NCBI GenBank assembly: GCA_009784985.1
Contig: WQXF01000008.1
Coordinates: forward strand, 1-39,448
Length of the DNA stretch: 39,448 bases
Direction: 5' to 3'
From: Clostridia bacterium
Lineage (GTDB): Bacteria > Bacillota > Clostridia > Christensenellales > Aristaeellaceae
The position numbers were made by a program, and so were the translations under genes. Below are positions 16,620-24,647 of this stretch, piece after piece (position 1 is the first letter of the stretch; every line of letters starts with the position of its first letter). The notes beneath the pieces are model-generated. The model was given only the letters and a program-made list of their open reading frames with translations, did no database searches and was not told the DNA's origin.

Positions 16620-18815
16620 ATGACCTTTAGAGAGAAAATTCGGCAAGCACTTGATGATATGCCAAAAGAGAAAATTCAGTTCTTTGCCTGGCTTTGCGCG
16701 GTGAGAGCATTGCCCTTCTTGGGGATAGAGGAAGATTTTTCGTTCTGGCCTAAAGCCAGAAGGAGGGAATTTCTCTATTCACTTTTTCACGCCATGGATT
16801 ACGCTGCTAATGCCGCTGCCGATGTCTTCTCCGATTCTCGCACCGTCTCCTATGCCACTGGCGCTTTCGATGCAGCCACAGCCGCGGATGCCATAGCCAC
16901 CGCTGCTGCCCTAACTGCTGCATTGGCCGACGCCGAACTTGCACGTGGTGGTGCTACCGGTATCGCTCACTCTGCCGCTGTAGCCGTCTACGCGTCTTTC
17001 GCTGCTGCTGCCGACGCTGCTGACGCTGTCGCCACCCGTGTTACCGTGCTAGTCGATACTTTAACTGAAGGCCAGCGTTTTGAACGCTTGGTGTTAGACG
17101 ATCTGCGGTATGTCGCCGCCGGAGATTTAGATAATTTCGATCATGATCCATCGCTGTACACATCACGAAAATACGGCGATGTATGGAAAAACTTTGAGGC
17201 TTCACTGCAGACCGAAGAGTGTGGTTACTGGGCCAGGTTATACACCGATATTTTCAGCAATCGTTTCAAAATCGACAGGGATAAATTGGCGTACCGCCTT
17301 AGTGTCCCGCCAGAGATCATGGAACAAGGCGCGGCAGCTGTGGCCGAGCATTTGGAAAATGCCGAAAAGCAGGGCCAAGTGGTTTATACCCAGCGGGAAA
17401 CACGGCTAATCATTCTTGGTTCGGCTGGTGCGGGCAAGACAACGCTGGTAAGGCGGTTGAATGGGGATACGAGCTATCCTGACCCTGAAGAATCCACCCA
17501 TGGGGTGGACACCAGCATCAAGCTGGATTTCGATGGCACAAAAGCGCATATTTGGGACTTTGGCGGCCAGGTGATTTACCATGCGTCTCACCGGTGTTTT
17601 ATGTCCGCAAACTGCGTATACATTCTGGTTGTCAACGCCAGAACGGAAGATAATCGCGATACCACGCGGATCAATTATTGGCTGGATACCATACGTGTTT
17701 ATTCCAAAAACAAGGCCAAGGTGTTTATCGTCATTAACGAATCGGACAACCGCAAGCAGAGCGCTGCCGATTACGATACGTTTAAAGACGGCGAATATGG
17801 CTCCCTTATTCAAGATTTTTATTGCTTCAACATCGGCAAGAATATGAACGGTGTTGAAGGACTCAAAAAGGAGTTAGCCGCTTATATTGAAGCATTTGGA
17901 CATCAATCCTTTGGAATAAAGGACAGTAATGCCATGGAGGAACTGATCGCTCTGCTTGAAACGAAACGTAAGGTTTTAGAAAGAGGTGAGCTAGAAGCGG
18001 TTCTTAGAGACAGTGGCATTCAAACGAGAAGGGATCAAAAGCGCGCGATAGAGCTGCTTCATGTACTGGGTAGGGCGCTAAGTTATGATTTTATGGAGGA
18101 CTATGTGCTTGATCCATACTGGATCAGCCGTGGCGTGTACAAAGTAATTGACCATTTGCAGAGAACCAAAGCCATGTTTATCGAGTACAATGATCTCGAC
18201 GAGGTTTTTGCGAGGGAGCGCGACGTATATCCTGAAGAAAAAAGGAAGTACATACTGGACTTGATGGCTCACTACAAAATCGGCTTTCGCAATGAAGAAG
18301 GCGTTCGTGGGCTGATTGTGCCTTGTGCGGCATCACAGTTCAAACCGAAGAAAACAGAAGTTGGTATGGAACCGGATAACCTCATAACCCGAGTAGAGCG
18401 AGACGAACTGCAAGAATTCCCAGCGGACTTTTTTTATCGATACATTTGTGCGAACAAAGATGATATCAAGAAAGATGGACAAATATGGGCTATGTGGCAA
18501 ACCGGAATGGTTCTGGCGGGAGAATGCGCAAGTGCTCTTGTGGAGCTCAAGGCAGAAAACAGACGGATCGAGATCACTGTTTGGGGTGAACGGAAAGAAG
18601 AGTATAGAAAGGTGTTGGTGTCTCTCCTTGACGCTCTGCTGAAAGAATACCATTTTACGCCCCATAGTGAGAGACGAAGAGATAAGGATGGAAAACTGAT
18701 GGATAACATATCATTGGTAGTCGAAGCAGCCGCCAAAGGTGCAACAAAGGCGGTGATTGAAGGCAGTTCCGGCAGTGGAGTGAAGTCATTATGGAAAAGG
18801 ATCTTTGGCTCGTAA
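16620..18815 (+). CDS. Roc-COR (ROCO-family) GTPase with alanine-rich N-terminal region
   Basis: The 731-residue protein starts at the ATG after GAGGAGTGAGG. Residues 1-50 are MTFREKIRQALDDMPKEKIQ followed by a hydrophobic segment; residues 56-140 are strongly alanine-rich with periodic Ala-Ala-x-Ala, predicted helical. A Ras-like Roc domain follows: P-loop GSAGAGKTT (267-275), switch II WDFGGQ (312-317), and INESDN (372-377) in place of the usual NKxD. A COR domain spans about 430-645 (DPYWISRGVYKVID near 498, ILDLMAHYKIGFR, then FPADFFYRYI). The tail is basic, ending KSLWKRIFGS. No leucine-rich repeats or kinase domain are present. Bacterial ROCO proteins are dimerising GTPases of largely unknown role; a defence or signalling role is inference from the flanking toxin-antitoxin genes. 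Confidence 0.85.
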   Translation: MTFREKIRQALDDMPKEKIQFFAWLCAVRALPFLGIEEDFSFWPKARRREFLYSLFHAMDYAANAAADVFSDSRTVSYATGAFDAATAADAIATAAALTAALADAELARGGATGIAHSAAVAVYASFAAAADAADAVATRVTVLVDTLTEGQRFERLVLDDLRYVAAGDLDNFDHDPSLYTSRKYGDVWKNFEASLQTEECGYWARLYTDIFSNRFKIDRDKLAYRLSVPPEIMEQGAAAVAEHLENAEKQGQVVYTQRETRLIILGSAGAGKTTLVRRLNGDTSYPDPEESTHGVDTSIKLDFDGTKAHIWDFGGQVIYHASHRCFMSANCVYILVVNARTEDNRDTTRINYWLDTIRVYSKNKAKVFIVINESDNRKQSAADYDTFKDGEYGSLIQDFYCFNIGKNMNGVEGLKKELAAYIEAFGHQSFGIKDSNAMEELIALLETKRKVLERGELEAVLRDSGIQTRRDQKRAIELLHVLGRALSYDFMEDYVLDPYWISRGVYKVIDHLQRTKAMFIEYNDLDEVFARERDVYPEEKRKYILDLMAHYKIGFRNEEGVRGLIVPCAASQFKPKKTEVGMEPDNLITRVERDELQEFPADFFYRYICANKDDIKKDGQIWAMWQTGMVLAGECASALVELKAENRRIEITVWGERKEEYRKVLVSLLDALLKEYHFTPHSERRRDKDGKLMDNISLVVEAAAKGATKAVIEGSSGSGVKSLWKRIFGS

Positions 18816-18841
18816 TCGCGCGAACCCCTCACTGAACATAG

Positions 18842-18884
18842 CAAAAAAACCTGGGCCCAGCGCAAAACGCCAAGCCCGGCTTTT
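18842..18884. terminator. Terminator-like repeat, left copy
   Basis: A-run, CTGGGC (18851-18856), about 17 bases, GCCCGG (18874-18879) then CTTTT. The A-run on one side and T-run on the other make it bidirectional in form. A second small hairpin, GCCCA-CTTAT-TGGGTTTTTT, follows at 18889-18908. The unit is nearly identical to that at 20872-20918. Confidence 0.7.
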
Positions 18885-18925
18885 CAAAGCCCACTTATTG
18901 GGTTTTTTGAGCACACACGATTACC

Positions 18926-18954
18926 TTGCACTTTTGAGGCGGGCATGGTAAAAT
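18926..18954 (+). promoter_or_regulatory. Promoter of the Phd/ParE pair
   Basis: TTGCAC (18926-18931) and TAAAAT (18949-18954) with 17-base spacing and a TGG preceding the -10. The start codon is 32 bases downstream with AAGGAG between. Confidence 0.6.
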
Positions 18955-18986
18955 AATATCAACAAAATGCTATAAGGAGAGCCGTT

Positions 18987-19289
18987 ATGCATGCATCAAT
19001 AGGCGTAAAGGCATTGACCGCAAAACCCTCTTCGCTAATTAGGAGCGATTATAATGCATTCTCTTCAATGTGCCGTGCACAAAGGGAACCCATCCTCATT
19101 ACGCGCAATGGAGAGAGTGACCTGGTAGTCATGAGCCACGAAACATATAACGATCTGATTGATCGTCTACGGCTGACCGCGGAACTGATGGAAGCTGATC
19201 GTGAGCTGTACTCGGATTCGCCCACCATTCCTGCGGAAACAGTGTTCTCGGAGTTAAGGGAGATGCTCCATGAGCAAGTACAAGGTTGA
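18987..19289 (+). CDS. Phd/YefM-family antitoxin
   Basis: The 100-residue protein has the Phd/YefM pattern: SSLIRSDYNAFSSMCRAQREP, then ILITRNGESDLVVMSHETYNDL, and a C-terminal amphipathic toxin-binding tail. ATG follows AAGGAG by 8 bases. It overlaps the toxin gene by 20 bases, so the pair is translationally coupled. Expected role: binds and neutralises the toxin and represses its own promoter. Confidence 0.9.
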   Translation: MHASIGVKALTAKPSSLIRSDYNAFSSMCRAQREPILITRNGESDLVVMSHETYNDLIDRLRLTAELMEADRELYSDSPTIPAETVFSELREMLHEQVQG

Positions 19290-19584
19290 GTTTACGCGCC
19301 GGGCGAGGGCGCAGATTCGGAACGTATTCTCCTACATTGCGCAGGAGAGCCCAGCAGCAGCGCAAAAAGTGCTGGATTCTATGGATGCGCGTGTTCACCA
19401 GCTTGCGCAAGTGCCGGAACTCGGCGTTGAGCTTTTGGGGGAGGAATATCCCTTTTTGGAGCCAGGGTATCGCAAGTTGCTTGTAAGGCCTTTTTTGATT
19501 TACTACAGGATAGCTGGTCGTATAGTATACATTACGCATGTTGTCCATGAGCGGCAGAATCAGCGAAACGTGCTGAAGTCCTGA
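19270..19584 (+). CDS. RelE/ParE-family toxin
   Basis: This 104-residue protein reads MSKYKVEFTRRARAQIRNVF and continues with YIAQESPAAAQKVLDSMDAR, PELG, YRKLLVRPFLIYYRI and VYITHVVHERQN, the ParE/RelE superfamily order. The HERQ end resembles ParE-type (gyrase-directed) toxins more than ribosome-dependent RelE, but the class cannot be settled by eye. Unlike the copy at 3111 it is intact. Confidence 0.88.
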   Translation: MSKYKVEFTRRARAQIRNVFSYIAQESPAAAQKVLDSMDARVHQLAQVPELGVELLGEEYPFLEPGYRKLLVRPFLIYYRIAGRIVYITHVVHERQNQRNVLKS

Positions 19585-19627
19585 CACAAGGGAGGCAGTG
19601 TGGATTTATGGATAGTGAGGAAAGCCC

Positions 19628-20119
19628 ATGAGTGATATTTTATTCCATCGTGAAGATTATGTGTTCAGCTATCGCGTAGCAGGGATCTTGTTACGCGACA
19701 AGAGCGTCTTGCTGCAAAAGGCAACCAAAGAAACCGGGTATTCCATACCGGGCGGGCACGTTGAATTTGGCGAAACCAATGCCCATACATTGGAGCGGGA
19801 GTTCAGGGAAGAAATCAAAGCGGATATTGTGGTCGGCTCATTAAAGTGGGTTGCGGAGATTTTCTTTCCGTGGGGGGATAAGCCATGTCATCAGATAAGC
19901 CTTTATTACGATGTTGCTTTAAAAGATGAAACACAGATACCCCTTGAAGGGATGTTTATAGGCAAAGAACGCATTGAAGGACGAAATTTCCAGATCGAGT
20001 TTCACTGGATACCTGTTAGCGTTCTGAACCAAATTGAAGTATACCCTACAAACATTGCCGCCTTGTTGAGCCGGTATCAAGAAGGCGTTCAGCATTTTGT
20101 GTATCGGCAGGGTGTGTGA
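19628..20119 (+). CDS. NUDIX hydrolase
   Basis: The 163-residue protein carries a Nudix box GHVEFGE (43-49) with REFREEIKA (57-65), matching Gx5Ex7REUxEExGU except that the last Gly is Lys64. It would hydrolyse a nucleoside diphosphate linked to another moiety; the substrate is unknown. It lies 43 bases after the toxin gene with a GAGGAAAG ribosome binding site and may be read through from the toxin-antitoxin promoter. Confidence 0.88.
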   Translation: MSDILFHREDYVFSYRVAGILLRDKSVLLQKATKETGYSIPGGHVEFGETNAHTLEREFREEIKADIVVGSLKWVAEIFFPWGDKPCHQISLYYDVALKDETQIPLEGMFIGKERIEGRNFQIEFHWIPVSVLNQIEVYPTNIAALLSRYQEGVQHFVYRQGV

Positions 20120-20139
20120 CGGAAAAGAGATTATATTCC

Positions 20140-20168
20140 TTGACACAAAATGCATGAAACCGTACAAT
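20140..20168 (+). promoter_or_regulatory. Promoter of the VapBC-type pair
   Basis: A near-consensus promoter: TTGACA (20140-20145), 17 bases, TACAAT (20163-20168), about 48 bases before the GTG. Confidence 0.72.
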
Positions 20169-20216
20169 CAAAATAGAATATGGAATGAAATCGTTTGCTA
20201 GCAAAGGGGTGGCGCG

Positions 20217-20483
20217 GTGAATGCCTATCGTAAAATCGTAGATGGAATAAAGCTGAGTGACATTATCGAATTGCCCAAAGCAATGCGTGCCGGAAAGGTG
20301 GAGCTAATCGTGCTCCCAGCGTCCATAGAGGCAGGGAGCCTTGCTATGGAAGAATCTCTTGCAGAAGAATTGCCTCCAGATGCACTTATGGGGAGCTTGC
20401 ATGCATATGCAAACCCTGCTTTAGCCGCACTGGAGAACAATGCATGGGAAAGGCATGTGAAGGCGAAATATGGTCATTCTTGA
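20217..20483 (+). CDS. Putative antitoxin of PIN-domain toxin
   Basis: The 88-residue protein (GTG start, AAAGGGG upstream) has an N-terminal KLSDIIELPKAMRAGKVELIVLP stretch, resembling the short beta-rich DNA-binding or dimerisation part of VapB-like antitoxins, and an acidic linker leading to a C-terminal WERHVKAKYGH. It overlaps the PIN toxin gene by 14 bases, the main argument for its role. The family is not securely recognised. Confidence 0.72.
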   Translation: MNAYRKIVDGIKLSDIIELPKAMRAGKVELIVLPASIEAGSLAMEESLAEELPPDALMGSLHAYANPALAALENNAWERHVKAKYGHS

Positions 20484-20856
20484 TACAAATGCCGTGCTCA
20501 GATTCCTGTTGGGGGATCAGCCGGACATGGCCCGCCAAACGCAAGCATGCATCCAACAGAATGCGGTCTTGATACCCATCGAGGTGATCGCCGAGATAGT
20601 GTATGTGCTTTCCGGCGTATACGAGGTAAACCGAAACGAGGTTCAGTCGCTCGTGTCGCGTCTAGTCAAAACGCGCCATATTCATACCCCGAATGATGCG
20701 CTGGTATTATGCGCAATGGATTTTTACGGGAAAACAAGCTTAGATTTTGTAGATTGTTTGATGTTAGGCTACCGCAAGGTTTGCGCGCACGATGTGCTGA
20801 CGTTTGATAAAAAATTGCAAGCATGTTTAAGGGATATTGTTTTGCTCCAGGAATGA
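20470..20856 (+). CDS. PIN-domain ribonuclease toxin (VapC-like)
   Basis: The 128-residue protein has the PIN active-site acids: Asp5 in MVILDTNAVLRFLLGD, Glu42 in VIAEIVYVL, Asp92 and Asp95 in LDFVDCLMLG, and Asp113 in LTFDKKL. These coordinate Mg2+ for RNA cleavage; VapC toxins commonly cut tRNA or rRNA. All residues are present, so it should be active and held in check by the overlapping upstream gene. Confidence 0.9.
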   Translation: MVILDTNAVLRFLLGDQPDMARQTQACIQQNAVLIPIEVIAEIVYVLSGVYEVNRNEVQSLVSRLVKTRHIHTPNDALVLCAMDFYGKTSLDFVDCLMLGYRKVCAHDVLTFDKKLQACLRDIVLLQE

Positions 20857-20871
20857 AAGAATCGTTTGACG

Positions 20872-20918
20872 CAAAAAAACCGGGCCCAGCGCAAACCGCA
20901 CCAAGCCCGGCTTTTTTC
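20872..20918. terminator. Bidirectional terminator between vapC-like gene and serA
   Basis: A-run, CCGGGC (20880-20885), loop, GCCCGG (20905-20910), then CTTTTTT. It serves both the plus-strand toxin gene and the minus-strand serA whose stop is at 20927. It is nearly identical to the element at 18842-18884. Confidence 0.78.
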
Positions 20919-20926
20919 ATAATCCC

Positions 20927-22096
20927 TTAAATCGCCCGAACCCGTATCACACCCTCAATCCCAGAAATCGCATCGCACAACCCAGGAATCGCAGCCTGCC
21001 CGTCGTCCAAATCCAGCACGGTATAGGCAACATCCCCACGGGAGCGGTTGGTCATATCCGAGATGTTCATGCCCAGCTTGCCAGCCGCCGAAGAGATGTT
21101 GGCCAGCATGTTGGGGATGTTTTGATGGATCACGGTAACCCGGGGCTTGCCTGCGGGGGCAGCCAGGGCCACATCCGGCAGGTTCACGCTGTTGCGGATG
21201 GCACCGGTTTCTAGGTAGTCGCGCAACTGTGCGGCAGCCATGTCGGCGCAATTGTCTTCGGATTCGGGGGTGGAAGCGCCCAGATGGGGGATGGGCAGCA
21301 CATGCTCCACACCCAGCATCTCGTCGGTGGGGAAGTCTGTTACGTATCCCCGCAGCTTCCGGGCCGATACAGCCGCCAGCAGGGCGGCGCTGTCCACCAG
21401 CTCGGCGCGGGCATAGTTGAGCAGCACCGCGCTGGGTTTCATCTTGGCCAGGGCCTGGTTGCCAAACAGGCCGCGGGTTTTATCGTTGAGGGGCAGGTGC
21501 AGGGTTACGTAATCGCTGGAGGCCAGCAATTCGTCCAGAGAGACCGCGCGGCGCGCTGTGCTCGAAAGCCCCCACGCGTGCTCCACCGATATGGCGGGAT
21601 CATAACCGATTACATCCATACCCAGGGCGATGGCCGCATTGGCCACCAGCACGCCGATGGCGCCCAGGCCCACGATGCCCAGCCGCTTTCCGCGCAGTTC
21701 GGGGCCCGCAAAGGCTGCCTTGCCCTTTTCCACGATCTTGGGCACGTCGGTCCCCTTGCCCTTTTCGCCCTGGATCCAGGCGATGCCGCCCACGATATCC
21801 CGATTGCCCAGCAGCAGGCCCGCGATCACCAGCTCACACACGGCGTTGGCGTTGGCTCCGGGGGTATTGAACACGCAGATGCCCTGGGTTGTGCATCGGT
21901 CCAGGGGGATGTTGTTGACCCCGGCTCCGGCACGGGCGATGGCCAATAGGGACGGGGCAAAGTCCGCATCCAGCATGGAGGCGCTGCGCACCAACACCGC
22001 GTCGGGGGCAGCCTCGTTTTTCGAAATGGCGTAGTTGTCTCCCAGGTGTTGATGGATCACATCGGATATTTCGTTTAGGGTTTGAATTTTAAACAT
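20927..22096 (-). CDS. serA: D-3-phosphoglycerate dehydrogenase
   Basis: First step of serine synthesis, oxidising 3-phosphoglycerate with NAD+. The 389 residues comprise the substrate and nucleotide domains with GLGAIG (143-148), Arg230 in NYARAELVD, and His271 in PHLGAST, followed by a C-terminal ACT domain from about 318 (RVTVIHQNIPNMLANISSA) that normally senses serine. This short ACT-type length is typical of Firmicutes and Bacteroidetes. The start has AAGAGGT upstream; it lies 15 bases after serC in the same operon. Confidence 0.92.
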   Translation of the reverse strand: MFKIQTLNEISDVIHQHLGDNYAISKNEAAPDAVLVRSASMLDADFAPSLLAIARAGAGVNNIPLDRCTTQGICVFNTPGANANAVCELVIAGLLLGNRDIVGGIAWIQGEKGKGTDVPKIVEKGKAAFAGPELRGKRLGIVGLGAIGVLVANAAIALGMDVIGYDPAISVEHAWGLSSTARRAVSLDELLASSDYVTLHLPLNDKTRGLFGNQALAKMKPSAVLLNYARAELVDSAALLAAVSARKLRGYVTDFPTDEMLGVEHVLPIPHLGASTPESEDNCADMAAAQLRDYLETGAIRNSVNLPDVALAAPAGKPRVTVIHQNIPNMLANISSAAGKLGMNISDMTNRSRGDVAYTVLDLDDGQAAIPGLCDAISGIEGVIRVRAI

Positions 22097-22111
22097 GGAT
22101 GTACCTCTTTC

Positions 22112-23194
22112 TTAGGAATTCTCCAGCTCGAATCGCTTCATCACATCCACCAAGGCGCGGACGCCCTCCACCGGCATGGCATTGTAGATGCTGGCGCGCA
22201 TGCCGCCCACCACGCGGTGGCCCTTGAGGTTGATGAGCCCGGCCTTGGCCGCCTGCTTTACAAAAGCGTCGTCTTTGGCTGCGTCGCCCGTGGCGAAGGT
22301 AACGTTCATGCGCGAGCGGAAGGCCTTTTGCGCCGCGCCCTTAAACAGCTTGCTCTGATCCAAAAAGTCGTACAGGATGTTGGCCTTTTCGATGTTGATC
22401 CGCTCCATGGCCGCCACGCCGCCTTGCTCCAGCAGCCAATCAAAGCCCAGCTTTGCCATATAGATCGCAAAGGTGTTGGGTGTGTTGTGCATGGAATCGT
22501 TATCGGCCAGCACCTTCCAATTAAGCAGCTTGGGGCACAGGGGATTGGCTTTGCCCAGCAAGTCCTTGCGTACGATCATTACGCACAGGCCGGAGGGGCC
22601 GATGTTTTTTTGTGCGCCCGCGTAGATCACGCCAAACTTGCGTACATCGTAAGGTTCGGACAGGATGCAGGAAGACATATCGGCCACCAGCGGAACCGCG
22701 CCCGTATCGGGCATCTCGGTATAACGGGTGCCGTAGATGGTGTTGTTGGCCACGATGTGGAAATAGTCGGCCTTGGGATCAAAGGTTGCTTTGTTGAGCG
22801 CGGGTACATAGGCATATTTGTCCTCGCGGGAAGAAGCCACCACGTTTACCGTGCCGTAGCGTTTGGCTTCTTCGGATGCCAAGAAGGCGAAGTTACCGCT
22901 GTCCACATAGTCGGCGGAGCCGGAGCCGGTCATCAGGTTCAGGGGCACCGCGGAGAATTGCTGGGTGGCCCCGCCTTGGGGGAACAGCACCGCGTAATCC
23001 TCCGGGATATCCATCAGCTTGCGCAGTAAAGCCAGGGCTTCATCAAAAATCTCCAGATACATCTTGGAGCGGTGGCTCATCTCCATCACGGAGGCGCCGG
23101 TACTACCGTAGCAGAGCAGCTCTTTTTGTGCCCGTTCCAATACGGGCAACGCCAATGTGGCCGGTCCCGAAGAGAAGTTATAAACTCTTTCCAT
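22112..23194 (-). CDS. serC: Phosphoserine aminotransferase
   Basis: Second step of serine synthesis (also active in pyridoxine synthesis in some bacteria). The 360-residue class V aminotransferase starts MERVYNFSSGPATLALPVL and has the PLP lysine Lys196 in YAGAQKNIGPSG, plus HRSKMYLEI and CFEL-type C-terminal features (GMRASIYNAMPVEGV). ATG follows AGGAGGC. It is the first gene of the serC-serA operon; no serB phosphatase is nearby. Confidence 0.95.
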   Translation of the reverse strand: MERVYNFSSGPATLALPVLERAQKELLCYGSTGASVMEMSHRSKMYLEIFDEALALLRKLMDIPEDYAVLFPQGGATQQFSAVPLNLMTGSGSADYVDSGNFAFLASEEAKRYGTVNVVASSREDKYAYVPALNKATFDPKADYFHIVANNTIYGTRYTEMPDTGAVPLVADMSSCILSEPYDVRKFGVIYAGAQKNIGPSGLCVMIVRKDLLGKANPLCPKLLNWKVLADNDSMHNTPNTFAIYMAKLGFDWLLEQGGVAAMERINIEKANILYDFLDQSKLFKGAAQKAFRSRMNVTFATGDAAKDDAFVKQAAKAGLINLKGHRVVGGMRASIYNAMPVEGVRALVDVMKRFELENS

Positions 23195-23247
23195 GTCATG
23201 CCTCCTGTTTTCTTGTTTTGCTTTAGCGCAGAAAAGTTTAACTTATA

Positions 23248-23295
23248 TTATGCACAAACTCCTTGCGAAAAGCAAGGAGTTTGACAAAAACTTAA
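23248..23295 (-). promoter_or_regulatory. serC promoter with overlapping 12-bp perfect palindrome
   Basis: CAAACTCCTTGC (23255-23266) and GCAAGGAGTTTG (23272-23283) form a perfect inverted repeat with a 5-base centre. On the minus strand a possible promoter, TTGCTT and CATAAT 17 bases apart, is overlapped by it, so it could be an operator for a dimeric repressor or a leader hairpin. No T-run follows, which argues against a terminator. The remaining gene-free stretch to 23512 shows nothing else I can support. Confidence 0.5.
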
Positions 23296-23512
23296 CAAAA
23301 AACTTTTCGCGAATAACTATCATTTTTCGCCTAATACCATCTCTAACCGTTCGTGTGCTTTTAGCTTGCTCACAAAACTCCACTCACTTAATCTGCATGC
23401 CCACTATTCTTTTTCACCGCAATGCACCTTGCAGCATGTCTTCAAGCGTTAATCAATGGCAATTCCCTTTTTATTGCTTTTCTGTGTGAAACCATTTCTT
23501 TTCTGGTCAAAA

Positions 23513-24004
23513 TCAGCGGCGTCCAAAAGTCTTAAACAAATCCCTGTTAGCAAAAACCTCTTTTTCTTCTTCTGTTAACCCATCTGCATTTTCAATTATT
23601 CTGTATGATCCATCTTCCCTATTCAATATCGCATATCCGTTTGGAGAGTAAACATATATCAACTTTTCTATCTCCAAGTAGCTTTCGACTCTTTCAAGAG
23701 TTGACATGCCTCCCCCCCTCACATGGAGATGATATTGATTTCCATATGTGAAGCGTTGTTCCTTGAAATCTTCTTCAATTGTTTCTGGGTTATAGAGGAG
23801 TACAGCTTCCCTTGAAACTACAAACATACCGTCTTCCCAGAAATGAGCCGTATCTCTGCCTGGGATAAAGTACTCTCCATCTAATATGCCAACTAATATA
23901 CCAACAAATCTACTGGTACATCCATATGAGAGCAATGCCAGGAGCAATGCTAGGAGCAATGCCACCAGATGCTTCCATTTCTTTTTCAACACCTGTATTT
24001 TCAT
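23513..24004 (-). CDS. Predicted lipoprotein, 163 aa
   Basis: The N-terminus has a basic head (KKKWKH), a leucine/alanine hydrophobic core and a lipobox-like SYGC, so Cys29 should be lipidated and the protein anchored on the outer face of the membrane. The remainder is a soluble domain of unknown family with aromatic-rich strands and an acidic C-terminus. The hydrophobic core is encoded by three 12-base tandem repeats at 23931-23966, each giving Ala-Leu-Leu-Leu. GGGGGAGGAG precedes the ATG. No functional partner is evident. Confidence 0.72.
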   Translation of the reverse strand: MKIQVLKKKWKHLVALLLALLLALLSYGCTSRFVGILVGILDGEYFIPGRDTAHFWEDGMFVVSREAVLLYNPETIEEDFKEQRFTYGNQYHLHVRGGGMSTLERVESYLEIEKLIYVYSPNGYAILNREDGSYRIIENADGLTEEEKEVFANRDLFKTFGRR

Positions 24005-24157
24005 TTAAATCTCCTCCCCCTTTCGACAGTACATTTTCTCAATCCGCATAGAGCACATCCTATTCGTACTTACGCCTACCAAATTGAACACATGCTTATG
24101 TTATTCATACATTGTGAAGTTCATAAAGATATTATAGTTCGATGATCAGTTCCGAAC

Positions 24158-24395
24158 GATACGGTTTGTGGATGCCAACGGCGCCGGATACTGGTTACCG
24201 AGGAATGCAAATCCTGTGCCGAGTTCAAGCAGCAGTTTTGTAATATTTTTACGAGTTCCGATTCAATCTCGCGCTCAATCATGCCCTTGCGGTATTCGAT
24301 AAAATCGAACATGTACGGGTCTTTCATCATCTGCTCCGCAAGGTCGCTTTGCCGATGTTCCAGTATAGCGCAAACAATTCACCGTTGGCAGTGAG
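24158..24395 (-). pseudogene. Remnant of a DUF1016/YhcG-type PDDEXK nuclease gene
   Basis: On the minus strand, NGELFALYWNIGK (near 24385-24350) matches the N-terminal motif of YhcG-like proteins. After a frame change it joins directly to SDLAEQMMKDPYMFDFIE, a C-terminal-half motif, followed by IEREIESELVK; a further one-base shift at an A-run then restores NITKLLLELGTGFAFLGNQY. So most of the gene has been deleted and the rest carries two frame changes. The identification rests on remembered family motifs. Confidence 0.6.
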
Positions 24396-24441
24396 CAAGA
24401 CACGGCATCAGAGTCCTTTTCTGTGATTCAGAGACCTACGC

Positions 24442-24627
24442 TTACCCAAACCGCTCCTTCAATTTCCGATACAAAGCCTCCATGCTCTTATCCCCTTCAT
24501 TATCAGGGAACATGCAAAAAGGAAGGCTGTCGCCCTCCCTGTGGTTTTTGACACAGGCGTTGCAGTTGCCGTGGCGCGGGCAGGCTGTTCTGGGGCAGGC
24601 GCATTTTTTTTCATTGGCACAAGACAT
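24442..24627 (-). CDS. Small cysteine-rich protein, 61 aa
   Basis: MSCANEKKCACPRTACPRHG and the following CNACVKNHREGDSLPFCMFP contain eight cysteines, suggesting one or two metal sites. The same pattern occurs in short clostridial proteins of unknown function. The start at 24627 follows AAAGGATG; the longer upstream frame overlaps the preceding gene and is not used. It is the last gene of the minus-strand operon that starts at 26272. Confidence 0.72.
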   Translation of the reverse strand: MSCANEKKCACPRTACPRHGNCNACVKNHREGDSLPFCMFPDNEGDKSMEALYRKLKERFG

Positions 24628-24647
24628 ACAAAAACATCCTTTTTGAT

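Noticed and set aside
21284-23029. Plus-strand frames opposite serA and serC
   Set aside because: Mirror frames of well-supported enzymes, with no start signals.
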